Made by a program: the position numbers and the translations under genes. Shown here piece by piece: positions 56,438 to 64,000 of a stretch of 64,000 bases of DNA. Under the pieces are notes generated by a model. It saw nothing but the letters and a program-made list of their open reading frames with translations, searched no databases and was not told the origin of the DNA. Position 1 is the stretch's first letter, and every line of letters starts with the position of its first letter. The stretch spans positions 62,001 through 126,000 of the forward strand of contig NZ_FNHB01000008.1 in the NCBI RefSeq assembly GCF_900104455.1, in the 5' to 3' direction. The DNA is from Dendrosporobacter quercicolus. Its GTDB lineage: Bacteria; Bacillota; Negativicutes; DSM-1736; Dendrosporobacteraceae.

Positions 56438-56495
56438 GCCGACGGGATGCTCCTTTTGTCTCAAGACAAAGGGGGAGGCATCCCGTCGGCTTTTT
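56438..56495 (+). terminator. terminator after the 4Fe-4S protein
   Basis: GCCGACGGGATGC (56438-56450) pairs perfectly with GCATCCCGTCGGC (56478-56490), with an inner TTTTGTCT/AGACAAAG stem, followed by five T residues. Confidence 0.92.
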
Positions 56496-56618
56496 GTCTG
56501 CCGCAAACAGGCATATCCGCCGCACTTATTGGCATAGGTATGAATAGTATATAGTAATTGTTTGTTCTTGTCGCTTACCAGGGAAAGACGGATTATTGTT
56601 GTAAGAAAGGAAGATGGT

Positions 56619-57995
56619 ATGTTAACAAGCATCGTCATGTTGACTTATAACAAGCTTGCTCATACCCAGACCTGTATTGACAGCATCAGGGAATATACAG
56701 CGTCCGGCACGTATGAGATCATTGTGGTTGATAATCATTCAACTGATGGCACGGTAGAATGGCTGAAAGAGCAACCGGATATCCGCAGTATTTTGAATAG
56801 TAACAATGAAGGCTTTCCCAAGGGCTGTAACCAGGGGATTGAGATTGCAGCGGGGGACAGTATTTTATTGCTGAATAACGATACCATTGTTACTGCCAAT
56901 TGGCTGAGCAATCTGACCACCTGTTTATACAGCAGTGAGTCGGTCGGCGCGGTGGGCGCGGTAACCAATAATTGTTCTTATTCCCAGTCAGTTCCGGTCA
57001 ACTATAAATGTACGGAAGAGATGCAGCAGTTTGCCAGGGAGTATAATGTCTCTGATCCGGCAAAATGGGAAGAACGCTTGAAACTGGTAGGTTTCTGCCT
57101 GTTAATCAAAAGACAGGTCATTGATGAGGTTGGGCTGTTAGACGAGCTGTTTACACCGGGCAATTACGAGGATGACGACTATTCCCTGCGTATCAGGCTG
57201 GCCGGTTACCGCTTAATTTTATGCCGGGATACGTTTATCCATCATTTTGGCAGTATCTCCTTTAAATCCAACAATGATTTATTTGTCCGCCTATTGCGGG
57301 ACAATGCCAAGAAATTTGAAACCAAATGGGGCTTTAATCCCACTTATTCTACTTTTATCCGCAACGAAATCGTCAACCTGCTGGATGCGGTGCCGGACCG
57401 GACAATGCGGGTGCTGGAAGTCGGCTGCGCCTGCGGCGGCATATTGCTGAAATTAAAGCATGTATTTAAAGATGTTGATTTATACGGCATTGAGCTTAAC
57501 GAAAATGCAGCGAAAAGCGCGCAATTGTTTGCCCAGGTTACCATTGGCGATCTGGAAAAAATTGAACTTGGCTACCCGGAATTATTTTTCGATTATATTA
57601 TTATGGCCGATGTCCTGGAACATATGACCGATCCCTGGCAGGTCCTTAGAAAAGTTCACAAATACCTGCGGCCGGACGGCAAAATTATTGCCAGCATTCC
57701 CAATGTTATGCATTTCAGCGTCATTCGGGATATGCTGAACGGATTTTGGAATTACCAGGATGCCGGCATTCTGGACCGGACCCATTTACGTTTTTTTACC
57801 ATGAATGAAATTAGCAAGATGTTTGACGAGACCGGGTATGGCAATTTAATCTATAGCTTCACCACCATACCGGTATCGGAAGCGGATTTGAAGTTTATTA
57901 ATGAATTATGTCTTCTTACCAGTAAAAGTTTAGCTGCGCAATATACCTCCTATCAATACCTGATTAAGGCGGCTAAGAGCCTTGCCCCTTCCTAG
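56619..57995 (+). CDS. GT2 glycosyltransferase-methyltransferase fusion
   Basis: 458 residues from ATG 56619 (GAAAGGAAG). Residues 1-245 are GT2: TSIVMLTYNKLAHTQTCIDS, YEIIVVDNHSTDGTVEWLKE, SILLLNNDTIVTANWL and NYEDDDYSLRIRLAGY. Residues about 265-430 are a class I SAM methyltransferase: MRVLEVGCACGGILLKLKHV and YIIMADVLEHMTDPWQVL. The methyltransferase part resembles the one at 42982, so this may be an outlying member of the glycosylation system. It has its own terminator. Confidence 0.9.
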   Translation: MLTSIVMLTYNKLAHTQTCIDSIREYTASGTYEIIVVDNHSTDGTVEWLKEQPDIRSILNSNNEGFPKGCNQGIEIAAGDSILLLNNDTIVTANWLSNLTTCLYSSESVGAVGAVTNNCSYSQSVPVNYKCTEEMQQFAREYNVSDPAKWEERLKLVGFCLLIKRQVIDEVGLLDELFTPGNYEDDDYSLRIRLAGYRLILCRDTFIHHFGSISFKSNNDLFVRLLRDNAKKFETKWGFNPTYSTFIRNEIVNLLDAVPDRTMRVLEVGCACGGILLKLKHVFKDVDLYGIELNENAAKSAQLFAQVTIGDLEKIELGYPELFFDYIIMADVLEHMTDPWQVLRKVHKYLRPDGKIIASIPNVMHFSVIRDMLNGFWNYQDAGILDRTHLRFFTMNEISKMFDETGYGNLIYSFTTIPVSEADLKFINELCLLTSKSLAAQYTSYQYLIKAAKSLAPS

Positions 57996-58016
57996 GCAAG
58001 GCTTGTTTCCTATTTT
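57979..58016 (+). terminator. terminator overlapping the GT2-methyltransferase stop
   Basis: GCCTTGCC (57979-57986) pairs with GGCAAGGC (57995-58002); an interrupted T-rich tract follows. The stem overlaps the last codons. Confidence 0.7.
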
Positions 58017-58059
58017 TTCCCTTGCAATTTCTGGACATAAAAACTATAATTTACTGTAA

Positions 58060-58296
58060 GAACCTATTGCTTAGGTCTGTGGTTGAAAGTCGATGCCAGT
58101 CGCAGGCGAAACGATCCACGTAAGGAGTCCAAAAGCGGCTCTGATCATGGTGCGGCTTAGAGGTAAGACCTGCCGGGAATCTTGTACATATTATATTGCC
58201 CGAGAGTAGAAGTAGTGAGGGGATAGTTCCTATTAGCGAAACTTCCAGCAGGCGGGTGTGGGGTCAAAGACCAGGTCGGCTAAGCAGTGGTCCTTA
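58060..58296 (+). ncRNA. structured non-coding RNA candidate (possibly raiA-motif RNA)
   Basis: No reading frame fits this 240-base stretch. Its ends pair in an 11-bp helix (58064-58074 with 58280-58290, two G-T pairs). Inside are GTGG/CCAC (58079-58082, 58116-58119), AGGT/ACCT hairpin near 58161-58171, CGGG/CCCG (58173-58176, 58198-58201) and GGTC/GACC (58262-58272). The size, Firmicute host, adjacency to a small gene and an HPF/RaiA gene 3 kb on, recall the raiA RNA motif, but I could not match it to a covariance model. It ends just before the zinc-ribbon gene, so a leader function is also possible. Confidence 0.6.
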
Positions 58297-58324
58297 AAAA
58301 TCAAAAGGTGAGGGGATTTCTTTA

Positions 58325-58612
58325 ATGGCTTTCCAGGACAAGACTCTTAAGTGCAAGGACTGTGGGGAGGATTTCGTTTTCACAGAGGGTGAGCAAGAGT
58401 TTTATGCAGAAAAAGGCTTTGAAAACGAGCCGGCGCGCTGCCGGAGCTGCCGCGATTCCAGAAAACGCAGCCGCGAAGGCGGTGAAAGTCATCCACAGCG
58501 CGAAATGCACGAAGTTGTTTGCGCACAGTGTGGGATAACTACCGAGGTACCTTTTAAACCGCGCAATGATCGTCCTATTTATTGCCGCGAGTGTTTTAAC
58601 GCCAACAAATAA
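58325..58612 (+). CDS. small zinc-ribbon protein
   Basis: 95 residues: LKCKDCGEDFVFTEGEQEFY, a CRSCRDSRKRS basic stretch, then VVCAQCGITTEVPFKPRNDR and YCRECF. The CxxC pairs make one or two zinc sites; the basic linker suggests nucleic-acid binding. This family (zinc-ribbon domain containing) is common in anaerobes. RBS AAAAGGTGAGGGG; the structured RNA lies directly upstream. Confidence 0.9.
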   Translation: MAFQDKTLKCKDCGEDFVFTEGEQEFYAEKGFENEPARCRSCRDSRKRSREGGESHPQREMHEVVCAQCGITTEVPFKPRNDRPIYCRECFNANK

Positions 58613-58643
58613 ACCCGACCTGACAGGCAAGACCGTAAATAAC

Positions 58644-58664
58644 GCCCGGATTTCCGGGCTTTTA
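58644..58664 (+). terminator. terminator after the zinc-ribbon gene
   Basis: GCCCGG (58644-58649) pairs with CCGGGC (58654-58659), four-base loop, TTTT following. Confidence 0.85.
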
Positions 58665-58700
58665 CTTTTGTGGCGGCAACTGTACTACAATAAAAAATGC

Positions 58701-58731
58701 TTGATTAATAATACATAAACTATGTATTATT
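58701..58731 (+). promoter_or_regulatory. promoter with overlapping perfect palindrome, amino-acid transporter
   Basis: AATAATACATA (58707-58717) and its exact reverse complement (58721-58731) are separated by three bases. A -35-like TTGATT (58701-58706) and -10-like TATTAT (58725-58730) overlap it, so a bound regulator would block polymerase. The ABC transporter binding protein starts 41 bases on. Regulator unknown. Confidence 0.6.
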
Positions 58732-58771
58732 ATAAGTAGATTAAATACATACTTTTTAGGAGGTTCTTATT

Positions 58772-59545
58772 GTGTCGAAAAAGACGATAGCGTTTGTTCT
58801 GGCGGGCATACTTGTATTGGCCCTTGGTTTGACCGGGTGCGGCGGCCAGCAGCAGGCCGGTCAGGCTAAAGTGTTAAGAGCTGCGGGGGAGGCTACCTTT
58901 GCGCCATTTGAGTTTCAGGATGAAAAAACCAATGAGCTTACCGGTTTTGACGTTGATTTAATTAAAGCCATTGGCAAGCAAATGGGCTACGAAGTACAAT
59001 ATCAAAATCAAAGTTTTGACGGATTGATTCCGGCTTTGGATTCAGGCAATATTGATATTGCCATATCGGGTATGACCATAACCAGCGAGCGGGCGCAGAA
59101 AGTCAATTTCTCCAAGCCCTACTATAAATCCGGTCTGACCATACTGGTGAAAAAGGATGATGACAGCATTAAGGGCTTTAAGGATCTTGCCGGTAAAAAT
59201 ATCGCCGTACAGATCGGTACAACCGGCTCGATGGAAGCAAAGAAAATACCGGATGCCAAAGTCCGCGAGTTTAACAGCGCCGCTGAAGCAATCATGGAAC
59301 TTAAAGCCGGCGGTGTTGATGCCGTTGTGAATGATATGCCGGTGAACGAGTATTATCTGGTGCAAAGCGGCGGCCAGGAAGCCAAAAGCGTTGGTGAACG
59401 CCTGACCTCGGAAGATTATGGAATTGCAACCGCCAAGAAAAATACGGAGCTGAACGAAAAAATAAATAAAGCCCTTGATGAGCTAAAACAAAACGGGGAA
59501 TATGAAAAAATCTATGTAAAATGGTTTGGCGTAAAACCTGAATAA
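58772..59545 (+). CDS. amino-acid ABC transporter substrate-binding lipoprotein
   Basis: 257 residues, GTG start after AGGAGGT. A lipoprotein signal ends in LTGC. The mature part is a SBP_bac_3 domain: FAPFEFQDEKTNELTGFDVD, LIPALDSGNIDIAISGMTIT, KPYYKSGLTILVKKDD and GIATAKKNTELNEKINKALD. It binds a polar amino acid, perhaps glutamine; the ligand cannot be fixed from sequence. Permease and ATPase follow from a separate promoter. Confidence 0.94.
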   Translation: MSKKTIAFVLAGILVLALGLTGCGGQQQAGQAKVLRAAGEATFAPFEFQDEKTNELTGFDVDLIKAIGKQMGYEVQYQNQSFDGLIPALDSGNIDIAISGMTITSERAQKVNFSKPYYKSGLTILVKKDDDSIKGFKDLAGKNIAVQIGTTGSMEAKKIPDAKVREFNSAAEAIMELKAGGVDAVVNDMPVNEYYLVQSGGQEAKSVGERLTSEDYGIATAKKNTELNEKINKALDELKQNGEYEKIYVKWFGVKPE

Positions 59546-59632
59546 TCATGTATTCAGTATACTTATTCAATCAAGTGTCCCCAGGCAAGCAGCAGGTGCT
59601 GACTTACCGCAGACGGTTCAATTGGCTTGCCG

Positions 59633-59677
59633 GAAGCTTAAGGCGTAAAATTTATCGCTTTAAGCTTCTCTTTTTTT
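59633..59677 (+). terminator. terminator after the substrate-binding protein
   Basis: GAAGCTTAAGGCG (59633-59645) pairs with CGCTTTAAGCTTC (59656-59668), one G-T pair, followed by a seven-T run. Confidence 0.9.
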
Positions 59678-59730
59678 AGCCTGTTTGCCGCTGTCCGGCC
59701 GGTGCATTACCTGATGGGCGCAATAAAGGG

Positions 59731-59759
59731 TTGACAGGTCCATACCAGGTGCATATAAT
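59731..59759 (+). promoter_or_regulatory. consensus sigma-A promoter of the permease operon
   Basis: TTGACA (59731-59736), 17 bases, TATAAT (59754-59759): an exact consensus. It lies 62 bases before the permease ATG, so permease and ATPase are not dependent on readthrough. Confidence 0.85.
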
Positions 59760-59820
59760 CATTATGTGCATTAAGATTCAATAGAAGTGGTTAATTATTA
59801 ATTTCTAAGGGTGAAGGTGA

Positions 59821-60486
59821 ATGAATTTCGATTTAGACTTAGTTGTCCGTTCCTTTCCGCTGTTATTAACAGGAGCAGGCATAACCATACAGATTACCGT
59901 ACTGAGTGTGAGCTTTGGCTTATTGATCGGCATGTTTGTCGGTATTGCCCGTTTGTCCAGCTGCTGGCCCGTGAAGCTTTTGGCGCGGGCTTATGTTGAT
60001 TTTATCCGGGGAACGCCGTTACTGGTTCAGATTTTTATCATCTATTTTGCCTTGCCAATGATTGTCGGGACAAGAATTGATCCGTTTATTGCCGCGATCA
60101 CCGCCTGCAGTATCAACAGCGGCGCTTATGTCGCCGAGATTTTCCGGGCCGGAATTCAGTCGATCGACAGAGGTCAGATGGAAGCAGGCCGTTCTTTGGG
60201 GATGACCTGGGGGCAGACCATGCGGTATATTATTATGCCGCAGGCCTTTAAACGGATTATACCGCCCTTAGGCAATGAATTTATTGCCATGCTGAAAGAT
60301 TCTTCGCTGGTGTCGGTGATCGGCTTTGAGGAGCTGACCCGCCGCGGCCAGTTAATTATTGCCCGCACCTATGGTTCGTTTGAGATCTGGCTGTCGGTGG
60401 CGTTTATCTATTTAATCATGACCTTTACCATTTCCCGCTTGGTTGATTATTTGGAGCGGAGGTACAAAACCGATGATAAGCATTAA
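59821..60486 (+). CDS. amino-acid ABC transporter permease
   Basis: 221 residues with four to five membrane helices and the HisMQ/GlnP-type motifs: [40 protein letters not shown] and the EAA loop [20 protein letters not shown] followed by [19 protein letters not shown]. It overlaps the ATPase gene by 14 bases. Works with the upstream lipoprotein. Confidence 0.94.
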   Translation: MNFDLDLVVRSFPLLLTGAGITIQITVLSVSFGLLIGMFVGIARLSSCWPVKLLARAYVDFIRGTPLLVQIFIIYFALPMIVGTRIDPFIAAITACSINSGAYVAEIFRAGIQSIDRGQMEAGRSLGMTWGQTMRYIIMPQAFKRIIPPLGNEFIAMLKDSSLVSVIGFEELTRRGQLIIARTYGSFEIWLSVAFIYLIMTFTISRLVDYLERRYKTDDKH

Positions 60487-61192
60487 AAATATTCATAAAA
60501 AATTTGGCGATTTGCATGTGCTGAAAGGGATTAATGCCAGCGTCCGGGAAAAAGAAGTGGTTGTCGTCATTGGTCCCAGCGGTTCCGGCAAAAGTACGCT
60601 GCTGCGCTGTATCAATTATCTGGAAGTGCCAACCGAGGGCGAGATTGCGGTGGATGGAATTCCGCTTACCAGCCAGGCCAATATCAATAAAGTCCGGGAA
60701 GAAGTTGGCATGGTATTTCAGCGCTTTAACCTGTTTCCGCATATGTCGGTGCTCGAAAATGTGATCTTAGCGCCGGTAAAGGTGCGTAAGACCGCCAGGG
60801 ATAAGGCTGAGCAAGCCGGTCTGGAGTTGCTGGCGAAGGTCGGTCTGGCCGACAAGGCCGCAGCTTATCCGGAGCAGTTGTCAGGCGGGCAGCAGCAGCG
60901 GGTCGCTATTGCCAGAGCGCTGGCCATGCGGCCGAAGATCATGCTGTTCGACGAACCCACTTCGGCCCTGGACCCGGAAATGGTCAACGAAGTTTTAGAA
61001 GTAATGAAAACTCTGGCCCGTGAGGGCATGACCATGGTTGTGGTAACGCATGAAATGGGTTTTGCCCGGGAAGTGGGCGACCGGGTGATTTTTATGGATG
61101 AAGGCCGCCTGGTAGAACAGGGGACGCCGGAAGATATATTCAGCCATGCCCGGGAAAGCCGGACCAAATTATTTCTTTCGAAAATATTATAA
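60473..61192 (+). CDS. amino-acid ABC transporter ATP-binding protein
   Basis: 239 residues from ATG 60473 (GGAGG at 60458). Walker [15 protein letters not shown]-loop [11 protein letters not shown], signature [19 protein letters not shown], Walker [15 protein letters not shown] and switch [11 protein letters not shown]. GlnQ/HisP type. Overlap with the permease implies coupled translation. Confidence 0.95.
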   Translation: MISIKNIHKKFGDLHVLKGINASVREKEVVVVIGPSGSGKSTLLRCINYLEVPTEGEIAVDGIPLTSQANINKVREEVGMVFQRFNLFPHMSVLENVILAPVKVRKTARDKAEQAGLELLAKVGLADKAAAYPEQLSGGQQQRVAIARALAMRPKIMLFDEPTSALDPEMVNEVLEVMKTLAREGMTMVVVTHEMGFAREVGDRVIFMDEGRLVEQGTPEDIFSHARESRTKLFLSKIL

Positions 61193-61203
61193 GCTGGTAT
61201 TGA

Positions 61204-61232
61204 TTGACAATTATAACCAGAAGTGTTATACT
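61204..61232 (+). promoter_or_regulatory. sigma-A promoter of the cold-shock gene
   Basis: TTGACA (61204-61209), 17 bases, TATACT (61227-61232). The predicted leader is about 52 bases, short for a cold-shock thermosensor leader. Confidence 0.85.
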
Positions 61233-61290
61233 GACTAATGTGGCCCAGAAATATGGTGCGCCAGTTTATTTTTCTAGGAGGAGTTTCAGA

Positions 61291-61491
61291 ATGATTGGTA
61301 AAGTTAAATGGTTTAGCGCAGAAAAAGGTTATGGTTTTATTGAGCGAGAAGATGGTGGCGATGTGTTTGTGCATTTCTCCGCTATTCAGGATCAAGGCTT
61401 TAAAACTTTAACCGAAGGTCAAACTGTTGAGTTTGACATTGTTGAAGGCGCTCGTGGTCCCCAAGCTGCCAATGTTACAAAGTCAGCTTAA
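61291..61491 (+). CDS. cold-shock domain protein
   Basis: 66 residues: [20 protein letters not shown] (RNP1), DVFVHFSAI (RNP2) and AANVTKSA. It binds single-stranded nucleic acid as an RNA chaperone. RBS CTAGGAGGA. A strong promoter and terminator isolate it. Confidence 0.97.
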   Translation: MIGKVKWFSAEKGYGFIEREDGGDVFVHFSAIQDQGFKTLTEGQTVEFDIVEGARGPQAANVTKSA

Positions 61492-61506
61492 TAAATAGAC
61501 ACTATC

Positions 61507-61537
61507 AATCCGGCTTAATCGTTTAAGCCGGATTTTT
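61507..61537 (+). terminator. terminator after the cold-shock gene
   Basis: AATCCGGCTTAA (61507-61518) pairs perfectly with TTAAGCCGGATT (61523-61534), followed by T residues. Confidence 0.92.
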
Positions 61538-61665
61538 AATTTTCAGGCAAGTGAAACAGCCGATGGCCAAACATTATAAATATATCTAAATATTGTAAAC
61601 TTTAATAGGATTTTTTTTCTTTTTGGAGAATACTATTAGTGAAATACAGGAAAGGGGTGGGTAGT

Positions 61666-62199
61666 ATGGCAACATTTACAGTACGAGGAAAAAATATTGA
61701 AATTACACCAGCGTTAAAAGAATATGTAGAAAAACGGATCGGCAAAGTTACCAGGTATTTTGACACCGTTGGCGAAATTACCGTAATCCTGACTGTGGAA
61801 AAGGGCCGTCATATTGTGGAGGTTACCGTTCCTTTAAACGGGATGCTGCTGCGGGGCGAAGAATCGACCACCGACATGTATGCCTCAATTGATCTGGTTA
61901 TTGATAAACTGGAAAAACAAATAGAGAAATATAAAACAAAACTGGCCCGCAAGCTTCGTTCTGGCATTCTTAAACCTGATGCGGCCAGCGTCAGCGCTCC
62001 GGTTTTGGATAGCGATGATTTCCCGCTGGTGAAAACCAAACGTTTTGCCGTTAAGCCGATGGATGTGCAGGAAGCCATCATGCAGATGAATCTGATTAAC
62101 CATGATTTCTTTGTGTTCACCAACGCGGACACTGAGGATGTCAACGTAGTATACCGGCGCAGAGACGGCGCTTACGGCCTGATTGAGCCTGAAATCTAA
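61666..62199 (+). CDS. hpf: long-form ribosome hibernation promoting factor
   Basis: 177 residues from ATG 61666 (AAAGGGGTGG). The S30AE/RaiA domain (TVRGKNIEITPALKEYVEKR, VTRYFDTVGEITVILTVEKG) is joined by a linker to the dimerising C-terminal domain (VVKTKRFAVKPMDVQEAI-like, NHDFFVFTNADTEDVNVVYR). Long HPF alone forms 100S ribosome dimers in stationary phase. It is usual in Firmicutes. Confidence 0.95.
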   Translation: MATFTVRGKNIEITPALKEYVEKRIGKVTRYFDTVGEITVILTVEKGRHIVEVTVPLNGMLLRGEESTTDMYASIDLVIDKLEKQIEKYKTKLARKLRSGILKPDAASVSAPVLDSDDFPLVKTKRFAVKPMDVQEAIMQMNLINHDFFVFTNADTEDVNVVYRRRDGAYGLIEPEI

Positions 62200-62207
62200 A
62201 GGTGGTC

Positions 62208-62268
62208 AAGGCAATAAAGAATTAGCAGGTATCCGGAGGGATACCTGCTAATTCTTTATTGCCTTTTA
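62208..62268. terminator. very long hairpin between hpf and the convergent small gene
   Basis: Two perfect 27-base arms (62208-62234 and 62239-62265) surround a four-base GGAG loop. TTTT follows on the plus strand. The minus-strand gene's stop codon (62266-62268) touches the stem, so the hairpin can serve both converging genes. Confidence 0.85.
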
Positions 62269-62466
62269 CCGGCAGCGGCGCACCACGGTAATTTCAGCTT
62301 CAGTGGACAATTCCAGCTCCCGGGCTTTCCGGGTGAACTCATGTTTGGTAATCAGACCTTTTTCAACCAGTAATTCAATCAGCGTGGCGACGGCAAGTGT
62401 GTTTTTATAGTCAATTTCTTTTAGGTCGGCAATTTGTCCAATGATCTCGATGGAATCCAGTTTCAT
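62266..62466 (-). CDS. small conserved-looking protein, unknown
   Basis: 66 residues from ATG 62466 with GGAGGG upstream; a longer frame to 62526 lacks support. The protein is helical: MKLDSIEIIGQIADLKEIDY, ALVATLIELLVEKGLIT-like, KHEFTRKARELELSTEAEIT. VATLIELLVEKGLIT resembles short regulatory domains found in hydrogenase or nitrile-hydratase-like subunits, but no family is claimed. Divergent from the hydrogenase gene 285 bases away. Confidence 0.7.
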   Translation of the reverse strand: MKLDSIEIIGQIADLKEIDYKNTLAVATLIELLVEKGLITKHEFTRKARELELSTEAEITVVRRCR

Positions 62467-62680
62467 TACAACCCTCCTGTGAAAAGGATACTTATCAAAA
62501 GTATACCCTGAAAGCGACGGAAACATTCCCGCCGGTTAAAGGTTTTTACCTTTATTTTTTAGGAGAGCCGGCAGCGGCTAAATAGTATTTTCAGGAGAAC
62601 AAGCGCTGTAACCAATATACTCGCAGTAATGTGAAAAAATTACCTTTATTTTTTTTATTTTTTTAAAAACTTTTCTATTT

Positions 62681-62728
62681 TATAATTATTCATTCACCCA
62701 AAACAATTTGTTAAACTAAAATTAACAA
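62681..62728 (+). promoter_or_regulatory. hydrogenase promoter region with inverted repeat
   Basis: TATAAT at 62681-62686 lies in an A/T-rich tract without a good -35. Downstream, TTGTTAA (62708-62714) and TTAACAA (62722-62728) form a perfect inverted repeat with seven bases between. The half-sites equal those of the redox repressor Rex, but the Rex spacing is four, so the assignment is open. Confidence 0.45.
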
Positions 62729-62751
62729 TAATTTTACCCATGGGGGTTATT

Positions 62752-64000
62752 ATGAGCGGTTTTCAAGCAACTGAGTTGACAAACATCATTGAAATTGACC
62801 GTAACAAGTGCAAAGGCTGTGACTCCTGTAAAGCTTTCTGTCCGACAGGCGCCATTAACGGTAAGTATGGCGCGATTCACTCCATTGATCAGGAGCACTG
62901 TATTTTTTGTGGACAGTGTCTGATCAATTGCCCGTTTGGCTCAATCAGCGATACTGTTGATACGGTTGATGTCGTAATCGAAAAACTGCGCAATAAAACA
63001 ATCACCGTAGTTGCCGTTACCGCGCCGTCTGTCCGCGTGGCAATCGGCGAGGAATTCGGCCTGGAGCCGGGTACACTGACCACTGAAAAGCTCTATGGGG
63101 CATTAAAGCAGGCTGGTTTCAAAGTTCTCGATGCGAACTTTGCGGCCGATCATACCATCCTGGAAGAAGGCAGTGAGCTGGTTGCCAAGATCCGTCACTA
63201 TCTTTTGCAGGAGCCGGCGCAGCACCAGCTTGGCCCGCTGCCGCAATTTACTTCCTGCTGCCCGGGCTGGGTTCTGTTTGCTGAACTTAATTGTCCGCAG
63301 ATTCTGCCTCATCTGTCTTCGGCCAAATCGCCGATTCAAATGGCCGGAGCACTGGCCAAGACTTATGGCGCCCGGCAAATCTGGCAGGTTCAGCCGGAAA
63401 TGATGTATGTTGTTTCGATTGCTCCCTGTACAGCCAAAAAGTTTGAAGCATCCCGGCCGGAATTTGTCAGCGCCGCCCGGTATTGGCGGCAGCAAGGGCA
63501 TTCAGCGGTTTATCCTGACGTTGATACGGTGCTTACCACCAGGGATCTGGCGCGGCTGTTGAAAAAGCTCAATATTGATTTTAACCGGGTAGAGCCTTTT
63601 GCCGATGCTGACAACCCGCTGGCTCAATATAGCGGGGCAGGCACGATTTTCGGCAATACCGGCGGAGTGATGGAAGCTGCCTTAAGAACAGCTTATTATG
63701 TTATTTCCGGCGAGGAGCTGCCGGTGCTGGAGTACACTCCGGTACGGGGCCTGGAAGGTCTTAAAGAGGCGGCTGTGGCGATCAGGGATGCCGGGACGGG
63801 GCAAACAATCCGCCTTAAAGTCGCCGTGGTACATGGGACCAAAGATCATGTACGGCCGGTCGTGGAGCAGGTGATCGCCGGCAGGTCGCCTTATCATTTT
63901 ATTGAAGTGATGAACTGTCCCGGCGGCTGTATCAACGGCGGCGGCCAGCCAATTAACCCGATGGGCACGTCCTGGCTGGGCAAATTCAAGGCGTTGCTGC
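62752..64000 (+). CDS. [FeFe]-hydrogenase catalytic subunit (3' truncated by window)
   Basis: ATG 62752 follows GGGGGTT. The first 70 residues form two 4Fe-4S clusters (CKGCDSCKAFCPTGAI, CIFCGQCLINCPFGSI). The H-cluster domain then shows L1 FTSCCPGWV, L2 IAPCTAKKFEA with GGVMEAALRTAY and L3 MNCPGGCINGGGQP, so all cluster cysteines are present. It should reduce protons or oxidise hydrogen using ferredoxin-type electrons. The frame is still open at 64000. The short N-terminus is like monomeric clostridial or HydA-type enzymes. No accessory genes are in view. Confidence 0.94.
   Translation, partial: MSGFQATELTNIIEIDRNKCKGCDSCKAFCPTGAINGKYGAIHSIDQEHCIFCGQCLINCPFGSISDTVDTVDVVIEKLRNKTITVVAVTAPSVRVAIGEEFGLEPGTLTTEKLYGALKQAGFKVLDANFAADHTILEEGSELVAKIRHYLLQEPAQHQLGPLPQFTSCCPGWVLFAELNCPQILPHLSSAKSPIQMAGALAKTYGARQIWQVQPEMMYVVSIAPCTAKKFEASRPEFVSAARYWRQQGHSAVYPDVDTVLTTRDLARLLKKLNIDFNRVEPFADADNPLAQYSGAGTIFGNTGGVMEAALRTAYYVISGEELPVLEYTPVRGLEGLKEAAVAIRDAGTGQTIRLKVAVVHGTKDHVRPVVEQVIAGRSPYHFIEVMNCPGGCINGGGQPINPMGTSWLGKFKALL

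Overview
The window reads as one chromosomal segment of a flagellated, anaerobic, diderm Firmicute, most like the Negativicutes (Sporomusaceae type). That placement is inference. It rests on Firmicute-type flagellar genes (FliW/CsrA/FlaG/DUF6470, YvyF) sitting beside outer-membrane proteins (a PilQ/GspD-like secretin and a CsgG-family protein), plus an [FeFe]-hydrogenase and a DUF1659/DUF2922/YvrJ cassette. Strong Shine-Dalgarno sites and many GTG/TTG starts also fit.

1-6 kb: end of a phosphohexomutase, a leftward CsgG / FlgT-like / LPP20-like envelope operon, and a heptad-repeat coiled-coil gene that looks frameshifted and is translationally coupled to galU. 6-11.4 kb: pgi, a short pilus-type operon (PilP/GspC-like protein, secretin, NarL-type regulator, small GT2-like membrane protein) and a convergent gene with a faint ComK-like pattern. 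11.5-12.8 kb: an encapsulated ferritin with its encapsulin shell. 12.8-16.5 kb: three copies of an inverted CACAGAGG-type repeat, one enclosing a GxxExxY gene, around an ABC-F ATPase, a DUF1659/DUF2922/YvrJ cassette and a TSCPD protein. 16.6-20.2 kb: recD2, comF, HD-GYP.

20.4-28.6 kb is a late flagellar block: yvyF, flgM, flgN, flgK, flgL, DUF6470, fliW, csrA, flaG, fliS, flagellin. Sigma-28-type promoters precede flaG and flagellin, and the flagellin leader carries a hairpin that looks like a CsrA site. 28.7-52.9 kb is a flagellin/surface glycosylation island: a Maf glycosyltransferase, pseB-pseC-pseF, then about 15 kb of visibly AT-richer genes (two unrecognised paralogues behind a sigma-28-type promoter, a TylF-like methyltransferase, a cytidylyltransferase-RraA fusion, a KpsC/S-like transferase read from a CTG start, two WbsX-like proteins, methyltransferase and GT2 proteins), then a PseG/ATP-grasp fusion, a HAD phosphatase and pseI. 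A small Rossmann-like module recurs six times in five consecutive genes of this island. Flagellar genes resume at 53 kb (fliD, fliT-like, FliD-C-like), so CMP-pseudaminic-acid synthesis, glycosyl transfer and filament assembly are physically interleaved.

55.7-64 kb: a 4Fe-4S protein behind a TGTGA-N6-TCACA site, a GT2-methyltransferase fusion, a structured ncRNA candidate (possibly raiA-motif) before a zinc-ribbon gene, a polar amino-acid ABC transporter, cold-shock protein, long-form HPF, a small ORF, and an [FeFe]-hydrogenase running off the end. No tRNA, rRNA, CRISPR array or transposase gene was recognised.
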